A DNA stretch of 5,655 nucleotides from a bacterium (GTDB lineage Bacteria > Krumholzibacteriota > Krumholzibacteriia > LZORAL124-64-63): contig JABIBH010000016.1 of the NCBI GenBank assembly GCA_018652925.1, forward strand, positions 1 through 5,655, given 5' to 3'. The stretch's first letter is position 1. Each line of letters starts with the position of its first letter. The notes beneath the pieces were generated by a model. The model worked only from the letters and a program-made list of their open reading frames with translations, was not told where the DNA came from and did not search any database. A program made the translations under genes and the position numbers. Below are positions 1 through 5,608 of the stretch, piece after piece.

Positions 1-2
1 AT

Positions 3-296
3 ACCATAAAGACTTTGGCTCAGATTGGCATTACTACTTTTGTCAATGACTCAGGGTTAGTCAAAGAAGCCGGAAATATGTTCCGATCAGGCCCTAATTC
101 CGGAAATGCGGAAATAACTTTTGCTGGCACTGGAAATAATACTTCCATCCACTCTGGGGCTTTGGAAATGTCGAATGTTGATCTCACAGAACAGTTTACT
201 CAAATGGTCATTGCACAACGTGCTTTTCAGGCGAACGCTAAAGTTATTACAACTGGCGATGAAATCCTGCAAGAACTTGTGGCAATGCTCAAGTAG
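3..296 (+). CDS. flgE: Flagellar hook protein FlgE, C-terminal part (5' end outside window)
   Basis: Partial gene: the reading frame is already open at base 3 and ends at TAG 294-296, giving 97 visible codons. FlgE polymerises into the hook, the universal joint between rod and filament outside the cell. The visible part has the typical flagellar axial-protein C-terminus: a glycine/serine-rich stretch, then SGALEMSNVDLTEQF, then an alpha-helical end containing MVIAQRAFQANAKVITTGDE and finishing ELVAMLK. In this family that last segment packs with the N-terminus to form the D0 coiled coil. The SNVDLTEQF-type motif is shared with FlgG and FlgF, so rod proteins are the alternative. The flbD gene immediately downstream, as in spirochaete and clostridial clusters, favours the hook protein. 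The TTG at base 15 is an internal codon, not a start. Confidence 0.9.
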   Translation, partial: TIKTLAQIGITTFVNDSGLVKEAGNMFRSGPNSGNAEITFAGTGNNTSIHSGALEMSNVDLTEQFTQMVIAQRAFQANAKVITTGDEILQELVAMLK

Positions 297-319
297 ATTG
301 AAAAAGGAGCTAAAGAATC

Positions 320-559
320 ATGATAAACGTTACGAAACTAAATGGTAGTGATCTTGTGATTAACGCTGATCTGATCGAATTTGTGGAAAGTACTCCCGAT
401 ACGTTGATCAGCTTGACCACAGGCCGCAAGATAATGGTCCAGGAAAACCTGGAAGAAATTATCCAGTTGGCGATGAAGTTCAGGAGAACTACCCGCAGTC
501 ACCCAGTGCCTGCTGGCAGTGGAGGATCAGTTTTCGACGGAAATCACTCAGGGAATTAA
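320..559 (+). CDS. flbD: FlbD/SwrD family small flagellar protein
   Basis: A 79-residue protein of the FlbD family. It opens MINVTKLNGSDLVINADLIE and continues with the family's PDTLISLTTGRKIMVQENLEEI pattern at residues 26-47. The B. subtilis member, SwrD (YlzI), lies next to flgE and raises the power of the flagellar motor; the molecular mechanism is unknown to me. The gene sits directly before motA-motB-fliL, which fits a torque-related job. A clear ribosome site AGGAG (305-309) precedes the ATG by 10 nt, and the flgE stop is 23 nt upstream. After residue 56 comes a basic, then Gly/Ser-rich tail (about 57-79) that looks unstructured and seems longer than I expect for the family. No membrane segment or signal peptide is visible. 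It is unrelated to the Caulobacter sigma-54 activator also called FlbD. Confidence 0.88.
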   Translation: MINVTKLNGSDLVINADLIEFVESTPDTLISLTTGRKIMVQENLEEIIQLAMKFRRTTRSHPVPAGSGGSVFDGNHSGN

Positions 560-583
560 ACCGCTCCAAGGATGAGGTGAGTT

Positions 584-1369
584 GTGGATTTTGCAACAAT
601 AATTGGATTACTAGGCGCTTCCGGGATGATTGTCTGGGCAATATCGACAGGCGGCAACCTGAATATGTTTTATGATGGAGCTGCTATTGCTATCGTTTTT
701 GGTGGTACTTCCATGGCTATTATGGGCAATTACCCGATAAAACGAGTGATTGGTATGGCCTCGATTGTCAAAAAGACAATACTATTTTCATCAGAAGATC
801 CAACATCTGTAATTGAGAAAATGGTTCATTACGCTGAACGAGCACGAAAAGAAGGTATGCTCGCATTAGAAGAAGATTCTGAAAATGAAACGGATCTGTT
901 CTTACGCAAGGGACTGCGTCTGGCTGTTGATGGTACTGACCCAAGTTTGCTTGAAAAAATACTTTTCACAGATATCAACCAGCAAATAACAAGACACAAA
1001 GAAGGAAAGCAAATTCTTGAAGCCGGAGGTAATTTTGCTCCGGCATTTGGAATGATTGGTACTCTGGTAGGGTTGATTCAGATGCTTTCCGGGCTTGATG
1101 ATCCAAGCACAATTGGCGCTGGTATGGCTGTTGCCTTGCTGACCACTTTTTACGGTGCCGTTTTGGCGAATGTATTTTTTCTGCCCCTGGCTGGTAAGCT
1201 GGAAACCAGATCTCGTGATGAAATAATGATCAGGGAAATGATTATCGACGGTATTATGGCTATTCAAACTGGTGATTCCCCGAGAATTGTAGAAGAGAAG
1301 CTGAAGTCTTTCTTGTCGCCATCGAGTCAATTGAAACTCGATAGCGAAAAAGAAGAAGATGCTGCCTAA
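584..1369 (+). CDS. motA: Flagellar stator protein MotA
   Basis: A 261-residue inner-membrane protein that with MotB forms the ion-conducting stator driving rotation. Four membrane segments can be seen at about residues 2-21, 32-49, 152-169 and 180-202, with a large cytoplasmic loop between the second and third. That loop contains RKEGMLALE: R88 and E96 align with the E. coli pair R90/E98 that contacts FliG, with the same spacing. P153 (FAPAFGMIGT) and P201 (FFLPLAGKL) match the conserved prolines P173 and P222 of E. coli MotA. The start is GTG at 584, supported by GAGG (574-577) six nt upstream and by the family-typical opening MDFATIIGLL. It lies 24 nt after flbD and 18 nt before motB, so all three are probably cotranscribed. 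The acidic/lysine-rich C-terminus (KEEDAA) is ordinary. The coupling ion (H+ or Na+) cannot be decided by eye. Confidence 0.97.
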   Translation: MDFATIIGLLGASGMIVWAISTGGNLNMFYDGAAIAIVFGGTSMAIMGNYPIKRVIGMASIVKKTILFSSEDPTSVIEKMVHYAERARKEGMLALEEDSENETDLFLRKGLRLAVDGTDPSLLEKILFTDINQQITRHKEGKQILEAGGNFAPAFGMIGTLVGLIQMLSGLDDPSTIGAGMAVALLTTFYGAVLANVFFLPLAGKLETRSRDEIMIREMIIDGIMAIQTGDSPRIVEEKLKSFLSPSSQLKLDSEKEEDAA

Positions 1370-1387
1370 ATATAGATGGAGTAAATA

Positions 1388-2143
1388 ATGGCTCAAAAGA
1401 TAAAAAGAGAAGAATCATGTCCAAAGAGGGCTGGATGGATAATGACATATGGCGACATGATGTCATTGCTATTGACATTTTTTATTCTGATTGTCAGTTA
1501 CTCTACAATTCAAGAAGCGAAATTTGAAGAAGCAACCAATTCGCTGCAAGGTGCTTTTGGCGTTTTATCAAGCCCTCCTACAACTATTAAAATGGAAGAG
1601 GTTGTGGTTTCGGAACTTCATAAAAAGGAACGAGATGATGTCGTCTATGAATTCAGTAAATTGGAAAGAACCCTTGTCGAAGAAAATCTGGACAATTTGG
1701 TTGACCTGCAACTTACAAAAGATGGCGTGCTGTTCAAAATCGATGATTCATGTTTGTTTACCTCTGGAAAAGCAGAATTGAAGACTGACAGTCATACGAT
1801 TTTAACCAATTTACGGGAATTTCTGGCAAAATTCAGTCACGAAGTTGAAATAAATGGTCATACAGACTCAGTTCCAATACATACAGTGCAATTCCCGTCA
1901 AACTGGGAACTTTCATCTGCAAGAGCAATTTCAGTTGCTCGATATTTTCAAAATGAGGGGCTCATTCCCGACAGGATTAAAGCTGTAGGTTATGGAGAAT
2001 ATAAACCCCTTGCAGAAAATGATTCTTCCGAAGGGCGAGCCAAAAATCGCCGTGTGGAAATATTTTTAAATTTTGATAGTGATAACCCAGCCGTCCTGCA
2101 GGAATTGCCTGTAGCTGACAAGGAGAATAATGGAACAGGATGA
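1388..2143 (+). CDS. motB: Flagellar stator protein MotB (OmpA-type peptidoglycan-binding)
   Basis: A 251-residue single-span membrane protein that anchors the stator to peptidoglycan. After a short basic N-terminus comes WIMTYGDMMSLLLTFFILIV (17-36). D23 in that segment is the ion-binding aspartate equivalent to E. coli D32. Residues of about 40-60 would form the plug region. A linker of about 60-110 leads to an OmpA-like domain at roughly 115-228, with VEINGHTDSVPI (153-164, D160), NWELSSARA (172-180, R179) and GRAKNRRVEIFL (216-227, R222), the residues expected for peptidoglycan contact. Ribosome site GGAG (1378-1381) is 6 nt before ATG 1388. The 3' end overlaps fliL by 14 nt, implying translational coupling. 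All key residues are present, so it should be functional. Confidence 0.97.
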   Translation: MAQKIKREESCPKRAGWIMTYGDMMSLLLTFFILIVSYSTIQEAKFEEATNSLQGAFGVLSSPPTTIKMEEVVVSELHKKERDDVVYEFSKLERTLVEENLDNLVDLQLTKDGVLFKIDDSCLFTSGKAELKTDSHTILTNLREFLAKFSHEVEINGHTDSVPIHTVQFPSNWELSSARAISVARYFQNEGLIPDRIKAVGYGEYKPLAENDSSEGRAKNRRVEIFLNFDSDNPAVLQELPVADKENNGTG

Positions 2144-2633
2144 AAAGAAACCCGCTGAGGAAGCACCAGTTTCAAAAAAAGGATTATTAGATAACAAACT
2201 TGTGCTTTTCGGCATAATTATTGTTCTACAGTTGGTAATGGCAATTGTACTGGTAGAGTTTGTCGTAACTCCCAAATTGAAGGCAGTTGCAGACTATAGC
2301 CCAGAAATAGTTCAAGAAGGGGTCCAGGAGGGCATTTTGGTCGATTTGGAAGAAATGGTAGTAACACTCAATGATAGAGTTGAGACTCCTGGCTTCCTGA
2401 GAATCAATGTTAATCTTGAAGTAACTGACCAAAAAATAGCCGATAAGGCTGCTGAAAAGTTACCAAAACTAAGAGACACAGTGATTTTGATCCTTTCAGG
2501 GAAAACTTCTCAAGAGATGAGATCAATTCAGGGCAAAGAAATCGTCAAGGCTGAAATTTTCAAGAAGCTGCAGAGTATTCTGCCTACCGAATCATTAATG
2601 GGAGTATATTTCTCCGACCTGGTGATTCAGTAA
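2130..2633 (+). CDS. fliL: Flagellar basal-body-associated protein FliL
   Basis: A 167-residue protein with a charged N-terminus (1-22), one membrane helix at about 24-47, and a periplasmic domain. FliL surrounds or contacts stator units near the MS ring and stabilises torque, especially on surfaces. Family hallmarks are VDLEEMVVTLND (71-82), the FLRINVNLEVTD strand (89-100), the helical LPKLRDTVILILSGKTSQEM (111-130) and the terminal VYFSDLVIQ. The ATG lies inside the motB 3' end, 14 nt of overlap in a different frame, with AGGAG (2121-2125) four nt upstream also inside motB. This arrangement links its production to that of MotB, its functional partner. Length is normal for the family. Confidence 0.95.
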   Translation: MEQDEKKPAEEAPVSKKGLLDNKLVLFGIIIVLQLVMAIVLVEFVVTPKLKAVADYSPEIVQEGVQEGILVDLEEMVVTLNDRVETPGFLRINVNLEVTDQKIADKAAEKLPKLRDTVILILSGKTSQEMRSIQGKEIVKAEIFKKLQSILPTESLMGVYFSDLVIQ

Positions 2634-2649
2634 GAAAGCAAGGAAGCTA

Positions 2650-3660
2650 ATGACAGAAGAAAACACAATCAGCACGGAAGAGATCGAATCAATGCTGGAT
2701 GAACCAGGTACTGAGGACCAGGAGAGTACTCAGCAGGGTGAACCGGTTTCAACGCCAGTTACTGATGACAAAGAAGATGTGCTTAAGGTTTATGATTTCA
2801 GTAAGCCATATAGTGTTTCCAAAAACTTCAGAAAAAGCCTTTTAGCGATGTGTGAGGGATATGCACGAGTTGCTACTCTTGGCATGACCTTGGATTATCG
2901 CGCTAGATGCAAGCTGGAGTTCAATGGTTTGCAGATGATGACTTATGAAGAATATCATGCAACTCTTGCAAACCCAACTTGTATTGGTACTGCACTTTTA
3001 CCTCCTCTTCAAGGCCATGCATTATTTAATCTGGATCTTTCTTTAGCTTTTGCATTAGTAAAGAGGCTGCTTGGTGGCAGACCAGAACCAGAAACAAATT
3101 TGCGCCAATTTACCGATATTGAATTGGGAATTTCCGGAAGTGTTGTCAATAACCTGCTTAGTTATCTTGAAGATGCATCAAGTAAATTTATGACGATTCA
3201 TCCGGAAGATGTCGTGATCGAATCCAACCCGGAATACTTGAATACTCCCGCTGCCGGCGAGACTATGATTTATCTTGAATTTAGTATGGAGATTGATGAT
3301 CTGAAGGGTAATATGTCACTTTGTATCCCTTCAATTGCGTTTGAGCCAGTCAGAGGTCAATTTGATCCAGCTGAAGAATTTGTGCAAAGGGATTATAGTG
3401 GAGTCGCTGTTGAGAGACAGGATGTTATAAACACGTTGGAAGATACAACTACTGAACTTGTTGTTAAGATGGCTGAAATAGAAATGCCTTTCAATATTCT
3501 GGAAGGACTTGAAGAGGGTAGTGTCATTGATCTTGGCACAGGTACTAATGATACAATGGAACTTGAATTGCAGGGAAAGCCAATCTTTCAGTGCAAAGCA
3601 GGACATTTTAATGGCAACCGAGCTATTGAACTTACAGAAAAAATAACGGAGGAATATTAA
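2650..3660 (+). CDS. fliM: Flagellar motor switch protein FliM
   Basis: A 336-residue C-ring protein that receives CheY-P and passes the switching signal to FliG. The order is: N-terminal CheY-binding peptide TISTEEIESMLDE (6-18); an acidic, flexible linker (about 19-44); a CheC-like middle domain (about 45-235) with TYEEYHATLANPT (98-110), LPPLQGHALFNLD (117-129) and the FliM signature NMSLCIPSIAFEP (221-233); then a C-terminal SpoA/FliN-like domain (about 250-336). Two family motifs deviate. The usual EIDALL is EIESML, and the FliG-contacting GGxG reads GGRP (142-145). Ribosome site AAGGAAG (2640-2646) precedes ATG 2650, 16 nt after fliL. The stop overlaps the fliN start in TAATG. Confidence 0.95.
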   Translation: MTEENTISTEEIESMLDEPGTEDQESTQQGEPVSTPVTDDKEDVLKVYDFSKPYSVSKNFRKSLLAMCEGYARVATLGMTLDYRARCKLEFNGLQMMTYEEYHATLANPTCIGTALLPPLQGHALFNLDLSLAFALVKRLLGGRPEPETNLRQFTDIELGISGSVVNNLLSYLEDASSKFMTIHPEDVVIESNPEYLNTPAAGETMIYLEFSMEIDDLKGNMSLCIPSIAFEPVRGQFDPAEEFVQRDYSGVAVERQDVINTLEDTTTELVVKMAEIEMPFNILEGLEEGSVIDLGTGTNDTMELELQGKPIFQCKAGHFNGNRAIELTEKITEEY

Positions 3661-4001
3661 TGACTACCGAAAATCAGAGTGATCTGCTGACAGTAGACAA
3701 AGAGCAGGAATTAACACCTGGTGTCGAAGAAACTTCTTCAGACAAAAGCCTTGATATGCTGATGGAAGTTAGCATGAAAGTTACAGTAGAACTTGGCAGA
3801 ACAAGCTTGAAGGTCAGAGATTTAGTGAATCTGTCTTCAGGGGCAATAGTTGAACTGGAGAAGCAAGCTGGTGAGCCAGTAGATATTCTTGTAAATGGTA
3901 CGATGTTGGCCCAGGCAGAAGTTGTTGTAGTTGATGATCGATTTGCGGTCAGAATAACAAAAATGCTGAACCATATTGACCGAAAACGGATATTGATCTA
4001 A
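3660..4001 (+). CDS. fliN: Flagellar motor switch protein FliN (short form)
   Basis: A 113-residue protein with an acidic, probably disordered N-terminus (1-30) and one SpoA domain (about 33-103). The domain carries the usual pattern KVTVELGRTSLKVRDLVNL, then EPVDILVNG (72-80), AEVVVVDDRFAVRI (86-99) and a basic end. FliN forms the bottom of the C-ring with FliM and docks the FliH/export machinery. It lacks the CheC phosphatase-like domain of the longer FliY found in Bacillus and Treponema. The start ATG 3660 has a strong GGAGG (3648-3652) seven nt upstream, placed inside fliM, with a 1-nt overlap with the fliM stop. Directly following fliM is the standard location. Confidence 0.95.
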   Translation: MTTENQSDLLTVDKEQELTPGVEETSSDKSLDMLMEVSMKVTVELGRTSLKVRDLVNLSSGAIVELEKQAGEPVDILVNGTMLAQAEVVVVDDRFAVRITKMLNHIDRKRILI

Positions 4002-4345
4002 TGCAGACTATTCTTTTGAGTAGTTACAGCAATGGCCTTGGCTATTCCAACTTAAAAGCATTTGGTGCTTTTGTAATTGTGATGGTACTGCTGTTGATTT
4101 GTTTGAAAATATTGCAGAAGCTGAATGCCAGCAAAAAATCTGCTGCTGGTACTGTAATCTATAGTGCATCGGCAGGTCCAAACAGATCGATTGAACATAT
4201 CCAGACAGCCGATAAAGTTCATGTCATTTACAAGAATGATGGTGCAATGGTTGTTCTGGAATCAGTTGCAATTGCTGATTACAAAAAACCAGATGTGAGC
4301 TCAACAGGCAAAAGCTCCATAAAGAAATTATTTGCAAGATCCTGA
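4001..4345 (+). CDS. fliO: Flagellar biosynthesis protein FliO (FliO/FliZ family)
   Basis: A 114-residue protein with a short N-terminus, one hydrophobic helix at about 19-40 (AFGAFVIVMVLLLICLKIL) and a soluble basic C-terminal part. Around 59-89 a GPNRSIEHIQTADKVHVIYK-type segment resembles the small beta domain of FliO. FliO is a poorly conserved factor that helps assemble the FliP ring of the export gate, so the call rests on size, topology and position between fliN and fliP. The ATG overlaps the fliN stop by 1 nt. Only a weak GGA (3988-3990) lies upstream, so translation probably depends on ribosomes finishing fliN. A 209-nt non-coding gap follows, the only sizeable one in the window. Confidence 0.82.
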   Translation: MQTILLSSYSNGLGYSNLKAFGAFVIVMVLLLICLKILQKLNASKKSAAGTVIYSASAGPNRSIEHIQTADKVHVIYKNDGAMVVLESVAIADYKKPDVSSTGKSSIKKLFARS

Positions 4346-4349
4346 CAAA

Positions 4350-4368
4350 TGACCAGTTATTGACCAGT
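4350..4368 (+). repeat. Two 8-bp direct repeats TGACCAGT, 11 bp apart
   Basis: TGACCAGT occurs at 4350-4357 and again at 4361-4368, separated by TAT, so the repeat period of 11 bp is about one helical turn. Tandem sites on one DNA face are typical of regulator binding. The second copy overlaps the candidate -35 element at 4360-4365. The pair also lies about 160-180 bp upstream of the start predicted for the sigma-54 promoter, a distance compatible with an activator site. The repeats are directly visible, but any function is inferred. Confidence 0.55.
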
Positions 4369-4386
4369 ACTTCTAAAGTGTATAAT
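4360..4386 (+). promoter_or_regulatory. Candidate sigma-70-type promoter upstream of fliP
   Basis: TTGACC (4360-4365, five of six matches to the -35 consensus) is followed after 15 bp by a perfect TATAAT (4381-4386). The spacer is 2 bp shorter than the usual 17, which lowers confidence. Transcription would begin near 4393 and give a leader of about 160 nt before fliP. It may be a basal promoter alongside the sigma-54 site. AT-rich intergenic DNA easily yields TATAAT by chance. Confidence 0.4.
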
Positions 4387-4500
4387 TGATATTCAAGCAA
4401 GTGTAGAAATAATGATTAAATAGCAATGCGTATCTGACTTAATTCCAACGTGTTATAGCTCTTGGATTGTTTCCACCAAAAAAAATTCAATATTCATTTC

Positions 4501-4516
4501 TGGCACATAGATTGCG
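4501..4516 (+). promoter_or_regulatory. Sigma-54 (RpoN) promoter for fliPQR
   Basis: The sequence reads C-TGGCAC-ATAGA-TTGC-G, giving the invariant GG (4502-4503) and GC (4514-4515) exactly 10 bp apart and matching the core TGGCAC-N5-TTGC at every fixed position. The base after TGGCAC is A rather than G, and the base after TTGC is G rather than A/T, both minor positions. The predicted start is near 4527, leaving a leader of about 28 nt that includes the fliP ribosome site. Sigma-54 with an NtrC-type activator controls middle flagellar genes in many bacteria, so the location is biologically sensible. A 10-base exact match is expected well under once in a window of this size. Confidence 0.8.
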
Positions 4517-4540
4517 ATTCTCTTACGGAACAAACAAACC

Positions 4541-4547
4541 GGGAGAG
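4541..4547 (+). promoter_or_regulatory. Ribosome binding site that fixes the fliP start
   Basis: GGGAGAG lies 7 nt before ATG 4555. It favours this ATG over an in-frame TTG at 4462, which has no good ribosome site and lies upstream of the predicted sigma-54 transcript start. Confidence 0.8.
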
Positions 4548-4554
4548 ATTCTTA

Positions 4555-5325
4555 ATGTTGAAGAAATTCGTCATAACTCTAGTTCTTATTATATCTGTAA
4601 TGCAGATTATGCCAGATTTAGTCATGGCTCAGGATGAAGTCGCAGAAGGCCCAGGTACAAATATATCGTTGACTCTGGGTGGTGGAGAAGATGCCGCACG
4701 AATGGATGTTGCAGTAGAAATTGTGCTGCTGATGACCCTTTTGTCGCTTGCACCTGCTCTACTGATTATGCTCACAGGTTTCACCAGAATTATCATTGTC
4801 TTTGGTTTTTTGCGACAAGCAATGGGTACGAACCAAATGCCTCCCAATCAGGTGATGATTGGCTTGGCAATGTTCCTGACTTTTGTTGTCATGGCCCCAG
4901 TATTTGCAGACATTAACGAAAATGCTTTACAGCCATATATGGCTGAAGAAATTACTCAGCAAGAAGCATTCAAGTTAGCCGAGACCCCAATTAAAGGGTT
5001 TATGTTAAATCAGGTTCGCGAAAAAGATGTTTCTCTGTTTCTTGATCTGACAAATACTGAAGCACCTGAATCCCCAGAAGATTTACCACTCACAGTTGTA
5101 GTCCCGAGCTTTGTTCTCAGTGAACTTAAAACAGCTTTCCAAATCGGTTTTGTTCTGTTTATACCATTCCTGATTATTGACATGGTTGTTGCATCAGTAT
5201 TGATGTCGATGGGTATGATGATGTTACCTCCAGTGCTAATCAGTTTACCGTTTAAAATTCTTCTTTTCATATTGGTTGACGGTTGGTATCTGATCGTTAA
5301 ATCACTAGTCTCCGCATTTCAATAG
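4555..5325 (+). CDS. fliP: Flagellar type III export gate protein FliP
   Basis: A 256-residue protein, a core subunit of the FliP5-FliQ4-FliR1 export channel within the MS ring. It starts with a cleavable signal peptide (MLKKF, hydrophobic stretch 6-20, likely cut after VMA at 25), as known for FliP. The N-terminal membrane block contains SLAPALLIMLTGFTRIIIVF (64-83) and LRQAMGTNQMPPNQV (86-100), both strongly conserved. A periplasmic segment (about 120-180) leads to PSFVLSELKTAFQIGFVLFI (184-203) and the C-terminal hairpin. There MSMGMMMLPP (217-226) includes the methionine triplet 221-223 that forms the channel gasket in Salmonella FliP. The frame is open back to a TTG at 4462, but the resulting 31 extra residues would sit ahead of the signal peptide, so ATG 4555 is preferred. 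It has its own probable sigma-54 promoter, and fliQ follows after 12 nt. Confidence 0.97.
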   Translation: MLKKFVITLVLIISVMQIMPDLVMAQDEVAEGPGTNISLTLGGGEDAARMDVAVEIVLLMTLLSLAPALLIMLTGFTRIIIVFGFLRQAMGTNQMPPNQVMIGLAMFLTFVVMAPVFADINENALQPYMAEEITQQEAFKLAETPIKGFMLNQVREKDVSLFLDLTNTEAPESPEDLPLTVVVPSFVLSELKTAFQIGFVLFIPFLIIDMVVASVLMSMGMMMLPPVLISLPFKILLFILVDGWYLIVKSLVSAFQ

Positions 5326-5337
5326 AGAGGTCTGATT

Positions 5338-5601
5338 ATGACGCCTGAAACTGTACTTGAACTAGGTCAGTCGGCACTGAAAACAACTTTGATGATTGCA
5401 GCACCGATGCTCGGAGCTGGAATGATTGTTGGTTTGGTAATCAGTATTTTCCAGGCAGCAACGCATATCAATGAAATGACAATGACGTTTGTGCCTAAAA
5501 TTGTTGCTGTATTTGTGGCGATGATTGTGGCAATGCCTTGGATTATGAGCCGAATGACAAATTTCACGGTTCAAATATTTGAACGAATAGCTACGATGTA
5601 G
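5338..5601 (+). CDS. fliQ: Flagellar type III export gate protein FliQ
   Basis: An 87-residue protein of two membrane helices (about 14-37 and 53-73), the normal size for FliQ, which wraps around the FliP/FliR gate. It has the family signature SIFQAATHINEMTMTFVPKI (36-55) and the typical opening MTPETVLELGQ. GAGG (5327-5330) lies 7 nt before the ATG, and the fliP stop is 12 nt upstream. The gene is intact and its order between fliP and fliR is canonical. Confidence 0.97.
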   Translation: MTPETVLELGQSALKTTLMIAAPMLGAGMIVGLVISIFQAATHINEMTMTFVPKIVAVFVAMIVAMPWIMSRMTNFTVQIFERIATM

Positions 5602-5608
5602 GTTGTCA

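Larger units (their letters stand above)
4346..4554 (+). promoter_or_regulatory. fliO-fliP intergenic regulatory region
   Basis: This 209-nt stretch has no credible gene; the only ATGs (for example near 4413 and 4426) open frames of three codons. It contains, in order, an 8-bp direct repeat pair (4350-4368), a sigma-70-like promoter candidate (4360-4386), TTGG/CCAA half-sites (4444-4479), an A8 tract (4478-4485), a strong sigma-54 promoter match (4501-4516) and the fliP ribosome site (4541-4547). All other junctions in this cluster are 24 nt or less or overlap, so a gap this size with these signals is best read as an internal promoter region for fliPQR. I see no convincing intrinsic terminator after fliO. 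Confidence 0.75.

Noticed and set aside
124..140. TGGCAC within flgE as another sigma-54 site
   Set aside because: The following bases lack TTGC or GC at the required spacing, and it is inside conserved coding sequence.
902..1396. A 164-codon open frame on the - strand across motA
   Set aside because: It is antisense to a well-conserved motA; its translation is low in complexity with no recognisable domain, and no ribosome site or promoter supports it. It is a shadow of the real gene.
3535..3551. TGGCAC within fliM as another sigma-54 site
   Set aside because: No TTGC five bases later; coding sequence explains it.
4369..4379. ACTT-CTA-AAGT dyad after fliO
   Set aside because: A 4-bp AT-rich stem without a following T-run; too weak for a terminator and expected by chance.
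4463..4485. Short hairpin TGGA-TTGTT-TCCA followed by an A-run, as a terminator
   Set aside because: The stem has only 4 bp and the run is A, not T, on the + strand. With no convergent gene on the - strand there is nothing for a reverse terminator to serve.
4462..4554. Upstream TTG start adding 31 residues to FliP
   Set aside because: It would bury the signal peptide, has no good ribosome site and lies upstream of the sigma-54 start. ATG 4555 has GGGAGAG at the right distance.
5010..5270. An 86-codon - strand open frame inside fliP
   Set aside because: Antisense shadow of the conserved FliP C-terminal half, with no supporting signals.
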